NCBI GenBank assembly: GCA_038216655.1
Contig: JBBQPZ010000012.1
Location: forward strand, 1 to 64,000
Length of the DNA: 64,000 bases
Source of the DNA: JAFDWR01 sp038216655
Lineage (GTDB): Bacteria; Armatimonadota; Fimbriimonadia; Fimbriimonadales; Fimbriimonadaceae
Reading direction: 5' to 3'
Shown here: piece after piece, positions 7,694 to 16,570 of the stretch
How the letters are laid out: every line of letters starts with the position of its first letter
Position numbering within the stretch: position 1 is the stretch's first letter
Made by a program: the position numbers and the translations under genes
Notes under the pieces: generated by a model
What the model was told of the DNA's origin: nothing
Seen by the model: only the letters and a program-made list of their open reading frames with translations
The model's database searches: none

Positions 7694-7789
7694 CACCGGT
7701 AATCATCGGTTCAGGATTTGCCGCTCATAACGCCAAATCGAGAGAATTCCCTCACTAAATACCGGGTTTTGATTGGTGGACGCGGCGCG

Positions 7790-8341
7790 TTAGATTCGAG
7801 GAAGTCTAGAGCGGTCAAGCCCTTTGAGGGACGCGGCTTTGGCGTCCCGATCGGAAAGGACGGGCATCGGGATCGGCCAGTCAATCCCGATTTCGGGATC
7901 GTTCCAGGCAACGGTGATCTCGTCGGTCGGTGAGTAGACCGCGGTGCACTTGTAGGCGAAGAGGGCAGTGTCGCTAGTGACTAAGAAGCCGTGGGCGAAT
8001 CCCGGCGGAATAACCATCTGAAGGCCGTTCTCGGCGGACAGCAGCTCGGCGTGGTGCCGCCCGAACGTCGGAGAGTCCGGCCGGACGTCGACCGCGACAT
8101 CAAAGACCTCTCCCTCCACGACGTAGACCAGCTTGCCCTGATCATTCGGATGCTGAAGGTGGAGGCCCCTCAACGTGCCATGCGCGGAGCGAGAGAGATT
8201 GTCCTGGACGAACGGCCCCGGAATACCCGCTTCGGCATATCGATCGGCCCGAAACGTCTCCATGAAGAAGCCGCGGGGGTCGCGGTGGATGCGGGGGGCA
8301 AGGACGAGTACGCCGGGGAGCGAGGTTGTCCTAATCGTCAA
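7790..8341 (-). CDS. rfbC: dTDP-4-dehydrorhamnose 3,5-epimerase
   Basis: The enzyme has 183 residues, the typical length of a cupin-fold RmlC. It epimerises dTDP-4-keto-6-deoxyglucose in dTDP-L-rhamnose synthesis. The catalytic His is H61 in LRGLHLQ, and downstream are IPPGFAHGF and the Tyr-containing YKCTAVYSPTDE. The open frame extends further upstream into rfbA. I chose the TTG at 8341, because it is preceded by GGAGG five bases away and gives the family N-terminus (MTIRTTSLPGVLVL). This start overlaps the rfbA stop by 11 bases, implying translational coupling in an rfbB-A-C operon. Confidence 0.92.
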   Translation of the reverse strand: MTIRTTSLPGVLVLAPRIHRDPRGFFMETFRADRYAEAGIPGPFVQDNLSRSAHGTLRGLHLQHPNDQGKLVYVVEGEVFDVAVDVRPDSPTFGRHHAELLSAENGLQMVIPPGFAHGFLVTSDTALFAYKCTAVYSPTDEITVAWNDPEIGIDWPIPMPVLSDRDAKAASLKGLDRSRLPRI

Positions 8342-9221
8342 AGTCGCCTCCAGTCTTTGCCAACTGCTCAAGGTACTTGCCGTAGTCGTTCTTCTTGAGC
8401 GGCTCCGCAAGGCGCATAAGCTGCTCGGCGTTGATCCAGCCGGATCGGAAGGCAATCTCCTCGGGGCAGGCGATCATCAGACCCTGGCGCTTTTCGATGG
8501 TCTCGACGAAGTTGCCGGCGAGCACAAGGCTCTCGTGGGTGCCGGTGTCCAGCCAGGCCGATCCGCGCCCTAGCCGCTCGACGCGGAGATCGCCGCGACG
8601 GAGGTAGGCCTCGTTGACCGCGGTGATCTCCAGTTCGCCGCGGGCACTCGGACGGATTGTCTTGGCGATCTCGACGATGTCCCGGTCATAGAAATAGAGC
8701 CCGGTGACCGCCCAATTCGAGACAGGTTCGGTGGGCTTCTCGACAATGGAAACGGGTTTGCCGTTCGGATCGAAGGCGATCACCCCATACGACTGGGGGT
8801 CGGCGACCTGGTAGGCGTATACCGTCGCGCCGGTGTCCCCCTCGGCACCGCGCTGTAGTTGCTCGCGCAGCGACTGGCCGTAGAAGATGTTGTCGCCGAG
8901 GACCAGGGCACACCCTTCACCGTCGATGAAGGACTCCCCAATCAGGAAAGCCTGCGCCAAGCCGTCGGGGCTGGGCTGGACGGCATACTGGATCGACACG
9001 CCCCAGTCGCTGCCGTCTCCCAGAAGTCGCTGGAAGAGCGCTTGCTCGTGAGGCGTGGTGATGACCAGGAGATCGCGAATCCCCGCCTGCATCAACACGC
9101 AGAGCGGGTAGTAGATCATCGGCTTGTTGTAAACCGGCAGGAGCTGTTTGCTCACCGCGCGGGTGATTGGCCAGAGCCGGGTGCCGGACCCGCCGGCCAA
9201 GACGATGCCTTTTTGGATCAT
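8331..9221 (-). CDS. rfbA: Glucose-1-phosphate thymidylyltransferase
   Basis: The enzyme has 296 residues and makes dTDP-glucose from dTTP and glucose-1-phosphate, the first step to dTDP-rhamnose. The nucleotide-binding motif GIVLAGGSGTRLWPIT is near residue 5, with YNKPMIYYPL, LGDNIFYG, IVEKP and AWLDTGTHESL following in order. The ATG at 9221 overlaps the rfbB stop as ATGA. The frame stays open further upstream, but that part has no family similarity. It is the middle gene of rfbB-A-C. The fourth pathway gene, rfbD, is 47 kb away. Confidence 0.95.
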   Translation of the reverse strand: MIQKGIVLAGGSGTRLWPITRAVSKQLLPVYNKPMIYYPLCVLMQAGIRDLLVITTPHEQALFQRLLGDGSDWGVSIQYAVQPSPDGLAQAFLIGESFIDGEGCALVLGDNIFYGQSLREQLQRGAEGDTGATVYAYQVADPQSYGVIAFDPNGKPVSIVEKPTEPVSNWAVTGLYFYDRDIVEIAKTIRPSARGELEITAVNEAYLRRGDLRVERLGRGSAWLDTGTHESLVLAGNFVETIEKRQGLMIACPEEIAFRSGWINAEQLMRLAEPLKKNDYGKYLEQLAKTGGDFDD

Positions 9222-10261
9222 GAGCGAGCCCTCGCCGTGGCAATCCACGCCGGGTTGTCGAGATACCACTGGACGGTCTCGCGCAGACCTTCCTCGAAGG
9301 AGTGGCGGGGCTTCCAGCCAAGCTCTTTGCGGATCTTAGCGAAATCGATGGCGTATCGGAAGTCGTGGCCCAGGCGATCGGTGACGTACGTGATCTGCTT
9401 CTCGACTTCGTCTACCGGGCGTCCCAGGATATCCGCGACGATCGCGCAGATCGCCTTCACGACCTCGATGTTGGTCCGCTCACAGTCTCCGCCGACGCAG
9501 TAAGTCTCGCCGTTTCGACCTTCACGGGCAACCCGCCAGATGGCGTCCACATGATCGTTCACAAACAACCAGTCGCGCACATTCATACCTTCGCCATAGA
9601 CGGGAAGGGGGCGACCCTCCGCGGCGGCGAGGATCATGGTAGGGATCAGCTTCTCAGGATGCTGGCGCGGGCCGTAGTTGTTGGAGCAGTTCGTGATGCG
9701 AACCGGGAGGCCGTAGGTTCGGTGATACGCCATCACGAGGTGATCGGAGGCGGCCTTAGAGGCCGAGTAGGGCGAACTGGGGTCGTAGGCGGTGGTCTCC
9801 GAGAATGCACCCTCGGCTCCGAGCGAGCCGTAGACCTCGTCCGTGCTGATTTGGTGGAAGACATGGTCCCCCGACGCCCACCGCTTGCGGGCGGCGTCCA
9901 GCAAATTGAAGGTGCCGACGATGTTGGTGCGGACGAATTCACCCGGACCGAGGATGGAGCGGTCGACGTGGGATTCCGCCGCGAAGTGAATGACCCAGTC
10001 GGGGCGCTCTTCGTCGAAGAGAGTCTCGACCGCGTCGACATCGGCGATGTCGTTGACTCGGGTCGTGAAGTTTGGAAGGCTCTGAAGCGGCTCCAGACTC
10101 GCGGGGTTGGCGGCGTAGGTAAGGCGGTCGACGTTGACGAACCGCGTGCAGGGCAACTGGGGAACGAGTCTGAGGAGGAATGCGGAACCGATAAATCCCG
10201 ATCCGCCGGTGACCACGACGACGCCGGGATTGGGGAGGATGGGGAGTTCTGGGCTTTGCAT
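9218..10261 (-). CDS. rfbB: dTDP-glucose 4,6-dehydratase
   Basis: The protein has 347 residues, an extended short-chain dehydrogenase. It converts dTDP-glucose to dTDP-4-keto-6-deoxyglucose using bound NAD. The Rossmann motif GGSGFIGSAFL is at residues 20-30. Other family motifs are HFAAESHVDRS, ISTDEVYG with the catalytic Asp-Glu pair, and YSASKAASDHL with the Tyr/Lys pair. It is the first gene of the rfbB-A-C run. Start ATG at 10261. Confidence 0.95.
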   Translation of the reverse strand: MQSPELPILPNPGVVVVTGGSGFIGSAFLLRLVPQLPCTRFVNVDRLTYAANPASLEPLQSLPNFTTRVNDIADVDAVETLFDEERPDWVIHFAAESHVDRSILGPGEFVRTNIVGTFNLLDAARKRWASGDHVFHQISTDEVYGSLGAEGAFSETTAYDPSSPYSASKAASDHLVMAYHRTYGLPVRITNCSNNYGPRQHPEKLIPTMILAAAEGRPLPVYGEGMNVRDWLFVNDHVDAIWRVAREGRNGETYCVGGDCERTNIEVVKAICAIVADILGRPVDEVEKQITYVTDRLGHDFRYAIDFAKIRKELGWKPRHSFEEGLRETVQWYLDNPAWIATARARS

Positions 10262-10297
10262 GGGGAACTTACGGATTCAACCAGGTCGATCGCCGTA

Positions 10298-10627
10298 TCA
10301 TTCCCACTCTTTGGTCTTCCGTCGGTAGATGAACTCAAGGACGCCCACAGTCAGGACGCAAAACAGGGGAGCCCCAAAGACGAGATAGTGGGAGTAGATG
10401 ACCCGCTTGCCCGGAAGCGACGCCCGGTACACGGGGTCCATGGTGCCCCAGAAGGTTTGAAAGCCCAGGAAGAGGGCGAGGGTCATCAGACCGACTCCGA
10501 TCCAGCGAAACCTTGGCATGGTTCGGGCAGAAATGCCTTTCCCATAGGCCAATGCGTAGACGACGACACCGAAGAAGAGGATCGTCAGGGGAAGCAGAAG
10601 AACGTCGCTCGCGGATTGTGGAACCAT
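10298..10627 (-). CDS. Small membrane protein of unknown function
   Basis: The product has 109 residues and three predicted membrane helices (about 8-27, 38-58 and 80-100). The C-terminus is charged (RRKTKEWE). I do not recognise the family. The ATG at 10627 has AAAGG seven bases upstream; a TTG two codons earlier is possible. It lies 36 bases upstream of rfbB on the same strand and may be cotranscribed with it, so a role linked to surface sugars is possible but not shown. Confidence 0.6.
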   Translation of the reverse strand: MVPQSASDVLLLPLTILFFGVVVYALAYGKGISARTMPRFRWIGVGLMTLALFLGFQTFWGTMDPVYRASLPGKRVIYSHYLVFGAPLFCVLTVGVLEFIYRRKTKEWE

Positions 10628-10853
10628 ATTCAACCTTTAGCCCAGACATTTTACTGGGTAAGTCTCGTTTCGCGTCGATGCGTCGTCGGATCGACCGAAG
10701 TTGGCGTCGCAGAAATCGTGCCAGCAGACGCATGCAGGCAAAAAACGACCCTGGAACTTATGCTGGGGAAGGAACACTCCGATAACCTAAGAGGGAAGCG
10801 GTATTCTCCGATCATTCGATCAGAGGTAGCCAACCTGCGATCGAGCCTAGCCT

Positions 10854-12380
10854 ATGGTTCTTGCTAAGACAAGCTACACGTTGCCTCGCCTTCCCGCGCT
10901 CTTCTATTGGGGCTGCGGTGCGATGGCGATGCTCGTGATGGAGCTCCTCAACGGGGCGACCGTCGAATTCAGCTTGTTAACCGGCTTGTTCACGTTCGCG
11001 ACGGGGCTCGCGATCCAAGCATGTGGCGGGCTCGCCACGGTCTTTGGGCTTTGCACCTTCATTTTTGCGGCGCAGCACGTCCTCTTTTCGCAGGTAGCCA
11101 AGGTTGTTGTGCACCAACAGCCGGAGCTTCGACTCCAGGTCCCGTTTACCACGATGGGAGTGTACGTTGTGGGGATGCTCGGCTTTGCTGCTGGCGCGAC
11201 CCTTCATCGGTACGCGCGCTTCAATCGCGGACGGCCCATCTTCCCCCCGATGACCGACGCGAACGCGTTGCGAAACCTGGCGCTCGTCGCCCTGGGATTT
11301 GCCCTCTTCCGCGCCGTGATCGTCCGGCTTTACGGGGTGGATGACGCCTCGGGTGGCGTCACCGTCGGCGGCTTCATCGGGCCGATCCGACAGATGGTCT
11401 TCTTTGAGACGCTGGCGGTTGCCGCCGGCACGGGTGCGGTGGTCTTGAAGAGCAACTGCACACGCTCCATCGGCCTCCTCAACCTGCTGCCAATCGCCCT
11501 CCCGGTCATCACCGGCTTCCTCGGAGCGAACCGCACTGGCTTTGGCGCGGCTGGCTTGACCTACCTGATCGCGGCCCCGGCCTTTGGCTTCCGCTACAAG
11601 ATTCAGCACTTGTTCGGCTTCTTGGCGGCCCTTTACGTGATGCAGTTCATCCTGTCGCCCTATTCACTCGCGGCGAGAACGATCGTGCGTACTCCCGATC
11701 TGGGCAAGAATATCTCCGCCTCCCTGTATCTATTGGGCGATGTCATCGCGAATCCCGGAAAGTACGACGAGACGGGAAATGTCGCCGAGGCGAAGATCCC
11801 CTCCGAGTTTAAGCAGATGCGTTATTACGGATTTGCGAACAACTCCATGGACCGGTTTTCGATGATCAAGAACGCGGATGCCATCGTCGCGGCGACCGTG
11901 TATCGCGGCACCTTAGGCATGCGTACGATCATGCCAGGCTTCGAGATGGTGCCGCCGTCGTTCCTCTACGATGACAAGCCGGTGTTCGGAACCTCGAACT
12001 TCCTTGCCCACCGAACGAAGGGTCTGGTCAACGAAAACGACTTCGTGACGGGCATCACCATCGGCCTATTCGCGGACTCCTACAGTTCGTTCGAATGGAT
12101 TGGAGTGTTCATCATCCCTCTGCTGTTGATGTACACCCACTCCCTGCTGTATGGACTCTGCTTCAGCCTAACCTTCAAGAACAATGTCTACGCGGTCGGG
12201 ATTCTGTCCGGGCTCGTGAATGCGTTCTCGGAAGGCACAATTTCGACCCACATCGTCATGGCCCTTCAGGGCTCGGTATTGACGTTCATCGGCTTGTGGT
12301 TCCTGACCTTCGTGATTCGCCTGACCGACGCCACGCACGTTCGTGCGAAGCGGAATCGGACGGTCGTCGTAGACGCCTAG
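10854..12380 (+). CDS. Polytopic membrane protein, candidate O-antigen/polysaccharide polymerase
   Basis: The protein has 508 residues and about ten to twelve hydrophobic helices. A large non-membrane loop lies at about residues 275-385, rich in Asp, Asn and Arg. This layout resembles Wzy-type polymerases and O-antigen ligases, whose catalytic loop is periplasmic, but such proteins share little sequence and I see no diagnostic motif. The position between rfbB and the initiating glycosyl-phosphate transferase supports the idea. No other Wzy candidate of this shape appears in the window. The ATG at 10854 is used. The function is an inference from topology and neighbourhood. Confidence 0.55.
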   Translation: MVLAKTSYTLPRLPALFYWGCGAMAMLVMELLNGATVEFSLLTGLFTFATGLAIQACGGLATVFGLCTFIFAAQHVLFSQVAKVVVHQQPELRLQVPFTTMGVYVVGMLGFAAGATLHRYARFNRGRPIFPPMTDANALRNLALVALGFALFRAVIVRLYGVDDASGGVTVGGFIGPIRQMVFFETLAVAAGTGAVVLKSNCTRSIGLLNLLPIALPVITGFLGANRTGFGAAGLTYLIAAPAFGFRYKIQHLFGFLAALYVMQFILSPYSLAARTIVRTPDLGKNISASLYLLGDVIANPGKYDETGNVAEAKIPSEFKQMRYYGFANNSMDRFSMIKNADAIVAATVYRGTLGMRTIMPGFEMVPPSFLYDDKPVFGTSNFLAHRTKGLVNENDFVTGITIGLFADSYSSFEWIGVFIIPLLLMYTHSLLYGLCFSLTFKNNVYAVGILSGLVNAFSEGTISTHIVMALQGSVLTFIGLWFLTFVIRLTDATHVRAKRNRTVVVDA

Positions 12381-12420
12381 GTCCTTCGCCGGCCCCCACC
12401 GAGCCGGTATCCTGAACCCC

Positions 12421-14253
12421 ATGTGTGGCATTGCCGGATACGTGGGCCCTAAGAACGCGGTCGACATCGTTTACGACCAGCTCAAGCGCCTTGAATATCG
12501 CGGCTACGACTCGGCGGGAATCGCTATCGTCCAGGGGAACGAGATTGAGGTCCTGAAGCGGGCCGGGAAGCTCAGCAACCTCGACGAGCTTCTGCAGGCA
12601 AATCCGCATCCGGATGCCCACCTGGCGATCGCCCACTCCCGCTGGGCGACCCACGGCGGCCCCACCGATGAGAACGCCCACCCGCACTTCGATCAGTACG
12701 AGCAGATCGCGCTGATCCACAACGGGATCATCGAGAACTACCTCGAGCTTCGCGACGAGCTACTGGCCAAAGGGCACACGTTCCGGTCGCAAACCGACAC
12801 CGAGGTCGCCGCCCACGTCATCGGCGAGGCATATGCTAGCGGTGCGCCACTGGAAGATGCGGTCCGCTTGGCATGTAAGCGCCTCCGCGGTGCCTATGCC
12901 CTGGTGGTCGTGAGCAGGCGCGAGCCGGATCGAATCGTGTGCGCTCGAAATGCGAGCCCGCTGGTTCTCGGTCGCGGCGTGGGTGAGAACATGCTCGCCA
13001 GCGACATCCCCGCGCTCCTGCCTTACACGCGCGAGGTGATAATCCTCGAAGAAAACACCTGTGCCCTGCTGACCCGAGAAGCGATCAAGATCTTCGACGG
13101 GGATGGGCGAGAGTTACCCGTCAAGGTCGAGTACATCGATTGGGATGTGGCGGCGGCCGAGCGGGGCGGCTACGAACACTTCTTGCTCAAGGAGATCAAC
13201 GAGCAGCCGGAAGTGTTGCGCCAGTGCATGGCGGGTCGTATCGACGAGCACGACCGGATTCGGTTTGAGTCCATTTTCTCCGAGCATGTTTGGAACGAGA
13301 TCGATCGGGTGAATATCATCGCTTGCGGCACTGCGTTTCACGCCGGTTTGATGGGGAAGCACCTGTTCGAGAAGCTTTTGCGCTTGCCGACCGACGTCTA
13401 CTACTCGAGCGAGTTCCGCTACGGCGACCCCGTGCTCTCGCCCAAGTCTCTGGCAATCTTCGTGTCTCAGTCGGGGGAAACCGCCGATACGTTGGCCGCG
13501 TTGCGGCTCTGTAAGCAGCGGCGAATTCGGACGCTGGGGATCGTGAACGTGATTGGATCGTCGATCGCCCGCGAATGTGACCGGACGATCTTCACCCAGG
13601 CCGGACCCGAGATCAGCGTTGCCTCGACCAAGGCTTACACCGCCCAGGTCAGTGTCCTGACCTTGCTGGCGCTCTACATCGCGCAGGTTCAAGAAGCACC
13701 GGGAATCCGGACTGCGGAGTGGGTCGAGGAGATGATTCGGCTCTCGGACAAGGCGAAGTTGATTCTGGAACTCGATGGTCAAATTCAGGAGCTTGCGGCG
13801 AAGATCAAGGACACCCCGCTCTGCTTCTTCCTCGGGCGTGGGGCCGATGCCTATGTGGCGCTCGAAGGTGCCCTGAAGCTTAAGGAGATCGCCTATATCC
13901 CGACGCAGGAATCGCCCGCAGGTGAAATGAAGCATGGGCCGCTGGCGCTCGTGCAGCCCGGCGTCCTGTCGATCTTCGGCGCGACCGATGCCGCGACCGT
14001 GGACAAGGTCGTGAGCAACATGAAGGAAGTGCAGGCGCGCGGCGGAACGGTTCTGGCGGTCACGACCGAAGAGGACACGATCACCGAAAAGGTGGCCGAC
14101 CACGTCCTGAAGATCCCGGCGACCAAGTTCGATTTCCTGAATGCTCTCCTCAGCATCATCCCCCTTCAATTGCTGGCTTATCATGTGGCCAGGTTAAAGG
14201 GATGTGAAATCGACCAACCACGGAACTTGGCCAAGTCGGTCACCGTCGAATAG
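12421..14253 (+). CDS. glmS: Glutamine--fructose-6-phosphate aminotransferase (isomerizing)
   Basis: The enzyme has 610 residues, the full family length. It makes glucosamine-6-phosphate for peptidoglycan and LPS. Cys2 of MCGIAGYVG is the N-terminal nucleophile after Met removal. The glutaminase domain shows SRWATHGGPTDENAHPH, and two SIS domains follow (SQSGETADTLAAL and STKAYTAQ; then QESPAGEMKHGPLAL). The C-terminus LAKSVTVE is the conserved sugar-binding tail. It starts 40 bases after the previous gene. That gap is too short for a glmS ribozyme, and none is seen. Confidence 0.96.
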   Translation: MCGIAGYVGPKNAVDIVYDQLKRLEYRGYDSAGIAIVQGNEIEVLKRAGKLSNLDELLQANPHPDAHLAIAHSRWATHGGPTDENAHPHFDQYEQIALIHNGIIENYLELRDELLAKGHTFRSQTDTEVAAHVIGEAYASGAPLEDAVRLACKRLRGAYALVVVSRREPDRIVCARNASPLVLGRGVGENMLASDIPALLPYTREVIILEENTCALLTREAIKIFDGDGRELPVKVEYIDWDVAAAERGGYEHFLLKEINEQPEVLRQCMAGRIDEHDRIRFESIFSEHVWNEIDRVNIIACGTAFHAGLMGKHLFEKLLRLPTDVYYSSEFRYGDPVLSPKSLAIFVSQSGETADTLAALRLCKQRRIRTLGIVNVIGSSIARECDRTIFTQAGPEISVASTKAYTAQVSVLTLLALYIAQVQEAPGIRTAEWVEEMIRLSDKAKLILELDGQIQELAAKIKDTPLCFFLGRGADAYVALEGALKLKEIAYIPTQESPAGEMKHGPLALVQPGVLSIFGATDAATVDKVVSNMKEVQARGGTVLAVTTEEDTITEKVADHVLKIPATKFDFLNALLSIIPLQLLAYHVARLKGCEIDQPRNLAKSVTVE

Positions 14254-14367
14254 GTAGGCCTCGCTGGCGAGGGTAGAGCGGTTGGCTAGCGTCGGCAGTC
14301 TGGTATTAGTGCCAGACCGGGGGAGATGCTTGGCCATCTGGCTTGTGTTATGCTCAAGGTGTTGCTT

Positions 14368-14385
14368 ACGGGATTTCCCGTTTTT
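14368..14385 (+). terminator. Short hairpin with T-run after glmS
   Basis: ACGGGA, a TT loop and TCCCGT (14368-14381) are followed by TTTT. The stem is only 6 bp, so termination may be weak. It lies between glmS and the sugar transferase gene. Confidence 0.4.
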
Positions 14386-14445
14386 CGTCGGTAAGTGGAC
14401 CTCGGGACTGCGTCGTCCCGTTCACCGTGCCGATACGGTTGAAGG

Positions 14446-15111
14446 ATGAGTGGACAGACGCTATTCGAGAATCTAAGAGTGCAGCCGGAACCGATTCCGT
14501 TGCGCCGTTGCGAGTACGCCAAGCGTAAACGCGGTCTCGACATCCTGGGCTCCTCCCTCTTGCTTCTCGTTTTCGCCATTCCCTACGGCATTTTGGCGTT
14601 GCTTGTGAAGCTGACGAGCAAGGGCCCGGTCTTCTACTCTCAGACTCGAGTTGGCGAGGGCGGCAAGTGCTTCCGATTCGTCAAGTTCCGCTCGATGTAC
14701 ATTGACGCCGACCAGCGCCGAGCCGAGCTTCAGTCTTCCAACGAAAAGGGCGGTCCGATCTTCAAGATGCGCAACGACCCGCGGATCACGCCGGTTGGAC
14801 GATTCCTGAGGAAGTTCTCTCTGGACGAGTTGCCGCAGTTGGTTCACGTATTCACCGGCCACATGTCGCTGGTAGGCCCGCGTCCGCCCCTTCCCAAGGA
14901 AGTCGAGCAGTACAACGAGCGCCAGCGTCAGCGCCTCTCCGTTCGACCGGGATTGACGTGCTACTGGCAGATCATGGGCCGCAGCGACCTCACGTTCGAC
15001 GAGTGGATGGAACTCGACCTGCGCTATCTGCAGGACATGAGCGTTTGGACGGACTTAAAGATCCTCGCCAAGACCCCAATGGCGGTCGTGAAGGGCAAGG
15101 GCGCTTACTAG
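14446..15111 (+). CDS. Undecaprenyl-phosphate sugar phosphotransferase (initiating PGT)
   Basis: The product has 221 residues, matching the small monotopic phosphoglycosyl transferase domain without the N-terminal extension found in WbaP or WcaJ. It would move a hexose-1-phosphate from a UDP-sugar to undecaprenyl phosphate, starting repeat-unit synthesis. It has a single membrane helix (about residues 33-55), the FVKFRSM motif, the catalytic Asp-Glu in SLDELPQL, the SLVGPRPPLP loop and RPGLTCYWQIMGRSD. The ATG at 14446 is used. The sugar specificity cannot be read from sequence. It sits inside the polysaccharide island. Confidence 0.9.
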   Translation: MSGQTLFENLRVQPEPIPLRRCEYAKRKRGLDILGSSLLLLVFAIPYGILALLVKLTSKGPVFYSQTRVGEGGKCFRFVKFRSMYIDADQRRAELQSSNEKGGPIFKMRNDPRITPVGRFLRKFSLDELPQLVHVFTGHMSLVGPRPPLPKEVEQYNERQRQRLSVRPGLTCYWQIMGRSDLTFDEWMELDLRYLQDMSVWTDLKILAKTPMAVVKGKGAY

Positions 15112-15115
15112 CTTT

Positions 15116-15296
15116 TAGTGGTAGTGGTAGTGGTAGTGGTAGTGGGGAGAGTCCGAGTCTGAGTTACCTGTGTCCGGCGGTTCGCCCACCTGAACTATTC
15201 ATCCGTGGGGAAGCCCTCAATTAAACCGGGGTCCAACTCCAACTCCAACTCCAACTCAGACTCAGACTCAGACTTCCGCACTACCACTACCACTTA
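15116..15296. repeat. Composite hexamer-armed inverted repeat
   Basis: The left arm is five TAGTGG hexamers (15116-15145) followed by a GAGTCTGAG-type stretch to about 15165. The right arm (15235-15296) is three AACTCC, then AACTCA, two GACTCA, GACTTC and CACTAC-type hexamers. In reverse complement the right arm reads TAGTGG units, then TGAGTC units, then TTGGAG units, so both arms carry the same unit types in the same order from the outside in. The spacer has no gene. The left arm starts four bases after the upstream stop codon. Confidence 0.8.
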
Positions 15297-15317
15297 GAAA
15301 GGTAACCTCCCCAGCCT

Positions 15318-16559
15318 ATGCACGGATGGGATGCGGCGAAGGCGGCGGTGCTCCGCGGGTTCACTCACCTGCACATCTTGGTCGTCGGTGACTTGATGCT
15401 CGACCGGTACATCTGGGGCTCGGTTACGCGAATTTCTCCCGAGGCACCGGTTCCCGTGGTCAAGTACCAGCGCGAGAGCGAAATGCTGGGCGGCGCGGCG
15501 AATGTCGCCCACAACCTCTTGAATCTGGGCGTCAAAACATCCCTGGCCGGCTTCGTCGGCGAGGATGCCCGAGGAGAAACTCTTCGATCAGTGGCCCGAG
15601 CGCGAGGTTTGGATGCCTCTGGATTCCTCACCGCAACAGGATTGCGCACCACCACCAAGACGCGCATTCTCGGCGAGCAACATCAACTCTTGCGCATTGA
15701 CGACGAGACCACCGATCCACCTTCTGATGTGGATCAGAAGAGGTTGCTGGACTGGGTGCAGAAACGGCTCCAAGAGGGAAAGTGCGACGCGATCATCCTC
15801 TCTGATTACGCGAAGGGACTCGCAACGCCCGCCTTCTGCCAAGCGCTTGTCGCGCTTGCCCGTCGGGAAGGCGTGCCCTTGCACATCGACCCGAAAGGGC
15901 GGGATTTCGATAAGTATCGCGGTGCAACTTCCATAAAACCGAACCGCGGCGAAATGGCGCTGTACTCCGGCGCGTCCCCCGAAGTTGGCGAGGAGCTGAT
16001 TGATCAGGCTAAGTTACTGCAATCAAACATGAACTTACAGTTCGTGGCGCTCACGCTTGGGGGCGAGGGCGCAGTAGTGATCGACGCCACGCGCGTCGAG
16101 AAGATTCCGACCGAGGCGAAGGAAGTCTTCGACGTCTCGGGGGCCGGAGACACGACGCTGGCCACCATGGTAACCGCGTTAGCAGCAGGACTCGATCCCT
16201 TCGAATCCGTGCGATTGGCGAGCCTTGCGGCCGCGCAAGTTGTCGCTCACGTGGGATCGACCCCGGTCTCGATGCACGAGCTTCTTCTCGCCCTCTACGA
16301 GCGCGCCCGCGGCGAAGGAGCTCGGAAGCTGATCGGCGTCGGCGAAGCGGAGCCAATCGCCGCCGCCTGGCGGGCCACGGGCGAACAGGTGGTGGTGGTC
16401 GAACTTGGGCCAGAAGCGCTATCGGCCTCGCTGGTGGTCTCCCTCAAGCGAAAGGGCGAGGCGGGAACCCGATTGGTGGTGAAGCTGGCCGAGCCGGATT
16501 CCGACCTGGCCACCTCGTTGGCGTCACTAGACTTCGTGGATGCGGTTGTCGTGCCGTAA
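15318..16559 (+). CDS. HldE-like sugar kinase (PfkB/ribokinase family) with a vestigial C-terminal domain
   Basis: The protein has 413 residues. Residues 1 to about 320 are a RfaE/HldE domain I-type kinase: GDLMLDRYIWG at the start, GGAANVAHNL, LSDYAKGL, KPNRGEM and the catalytic DVSGAGDTT. It would phosphorylate D-glycero-D-manno-heptose-7-phosphate at C1 for LPS-core heptose. The last roughly 85 residues have the outline of the HldE cytidylyltransferase domain (alternating strands ending in LDFVDAVVVP). The HxGH nucleotide-binding motif is missing and the domain is too short, so it is probably inactive. Its true substrate could be another sugar phosphate. It follows the hexamer element. Confidence 0.8.
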   Translation: MHGWDAAKAAVLRGFTHLHILVVGDLMLDRYIWGSVTRISPEAPVPVVKYQRESEMLGGAANVAHNLLNLGVKTSLAGFVGEDARGETLRSVARARGLDASGFLTATGLRTTTKTRILGEQHQLLRIDDETTDPPSDVDQKRLLDWVQKRLQEGKCDAIILSDYAKGLATPAFCQALVALARREGVPLHIDPKGRDFDKYRGATSIKPNRGEMALYSGASPEVGEELIDQAKLLQSNMNLQFVALTLGGEGAVVIDATRVEKIPTEAKEVFDVSGAGDTTLATMVTALAAGLDPFESVRLASLAAAQVVAHVGSTPVSMHELLLALYERARGEGARKLIGVGEAEPIAAAWRATGEQVVVVELGPEALSASLVVSLKRKGEAGTRLVVKLAEPDSDLATSLASLDFVDAVVVP

Positions 16560-16570
16560 GCGGCAAGACG

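Noticed and set aside
9302..10867. Long plus-strand open frame opposite rfbB
   Set aside because: No recognisable family, Asp/Val/Gly-rich composition typical of an antisense shadow, and rfbB is certain.
12381..12420. glmS ribozyme upstream of glmS
   Set aside because: Only 40 bases separate the genes and no ribozyme core is visible.
13114..14184. Antisense open frame in glmS
   Set aside because: Shadow of a conserved gene, with no domain or start context.
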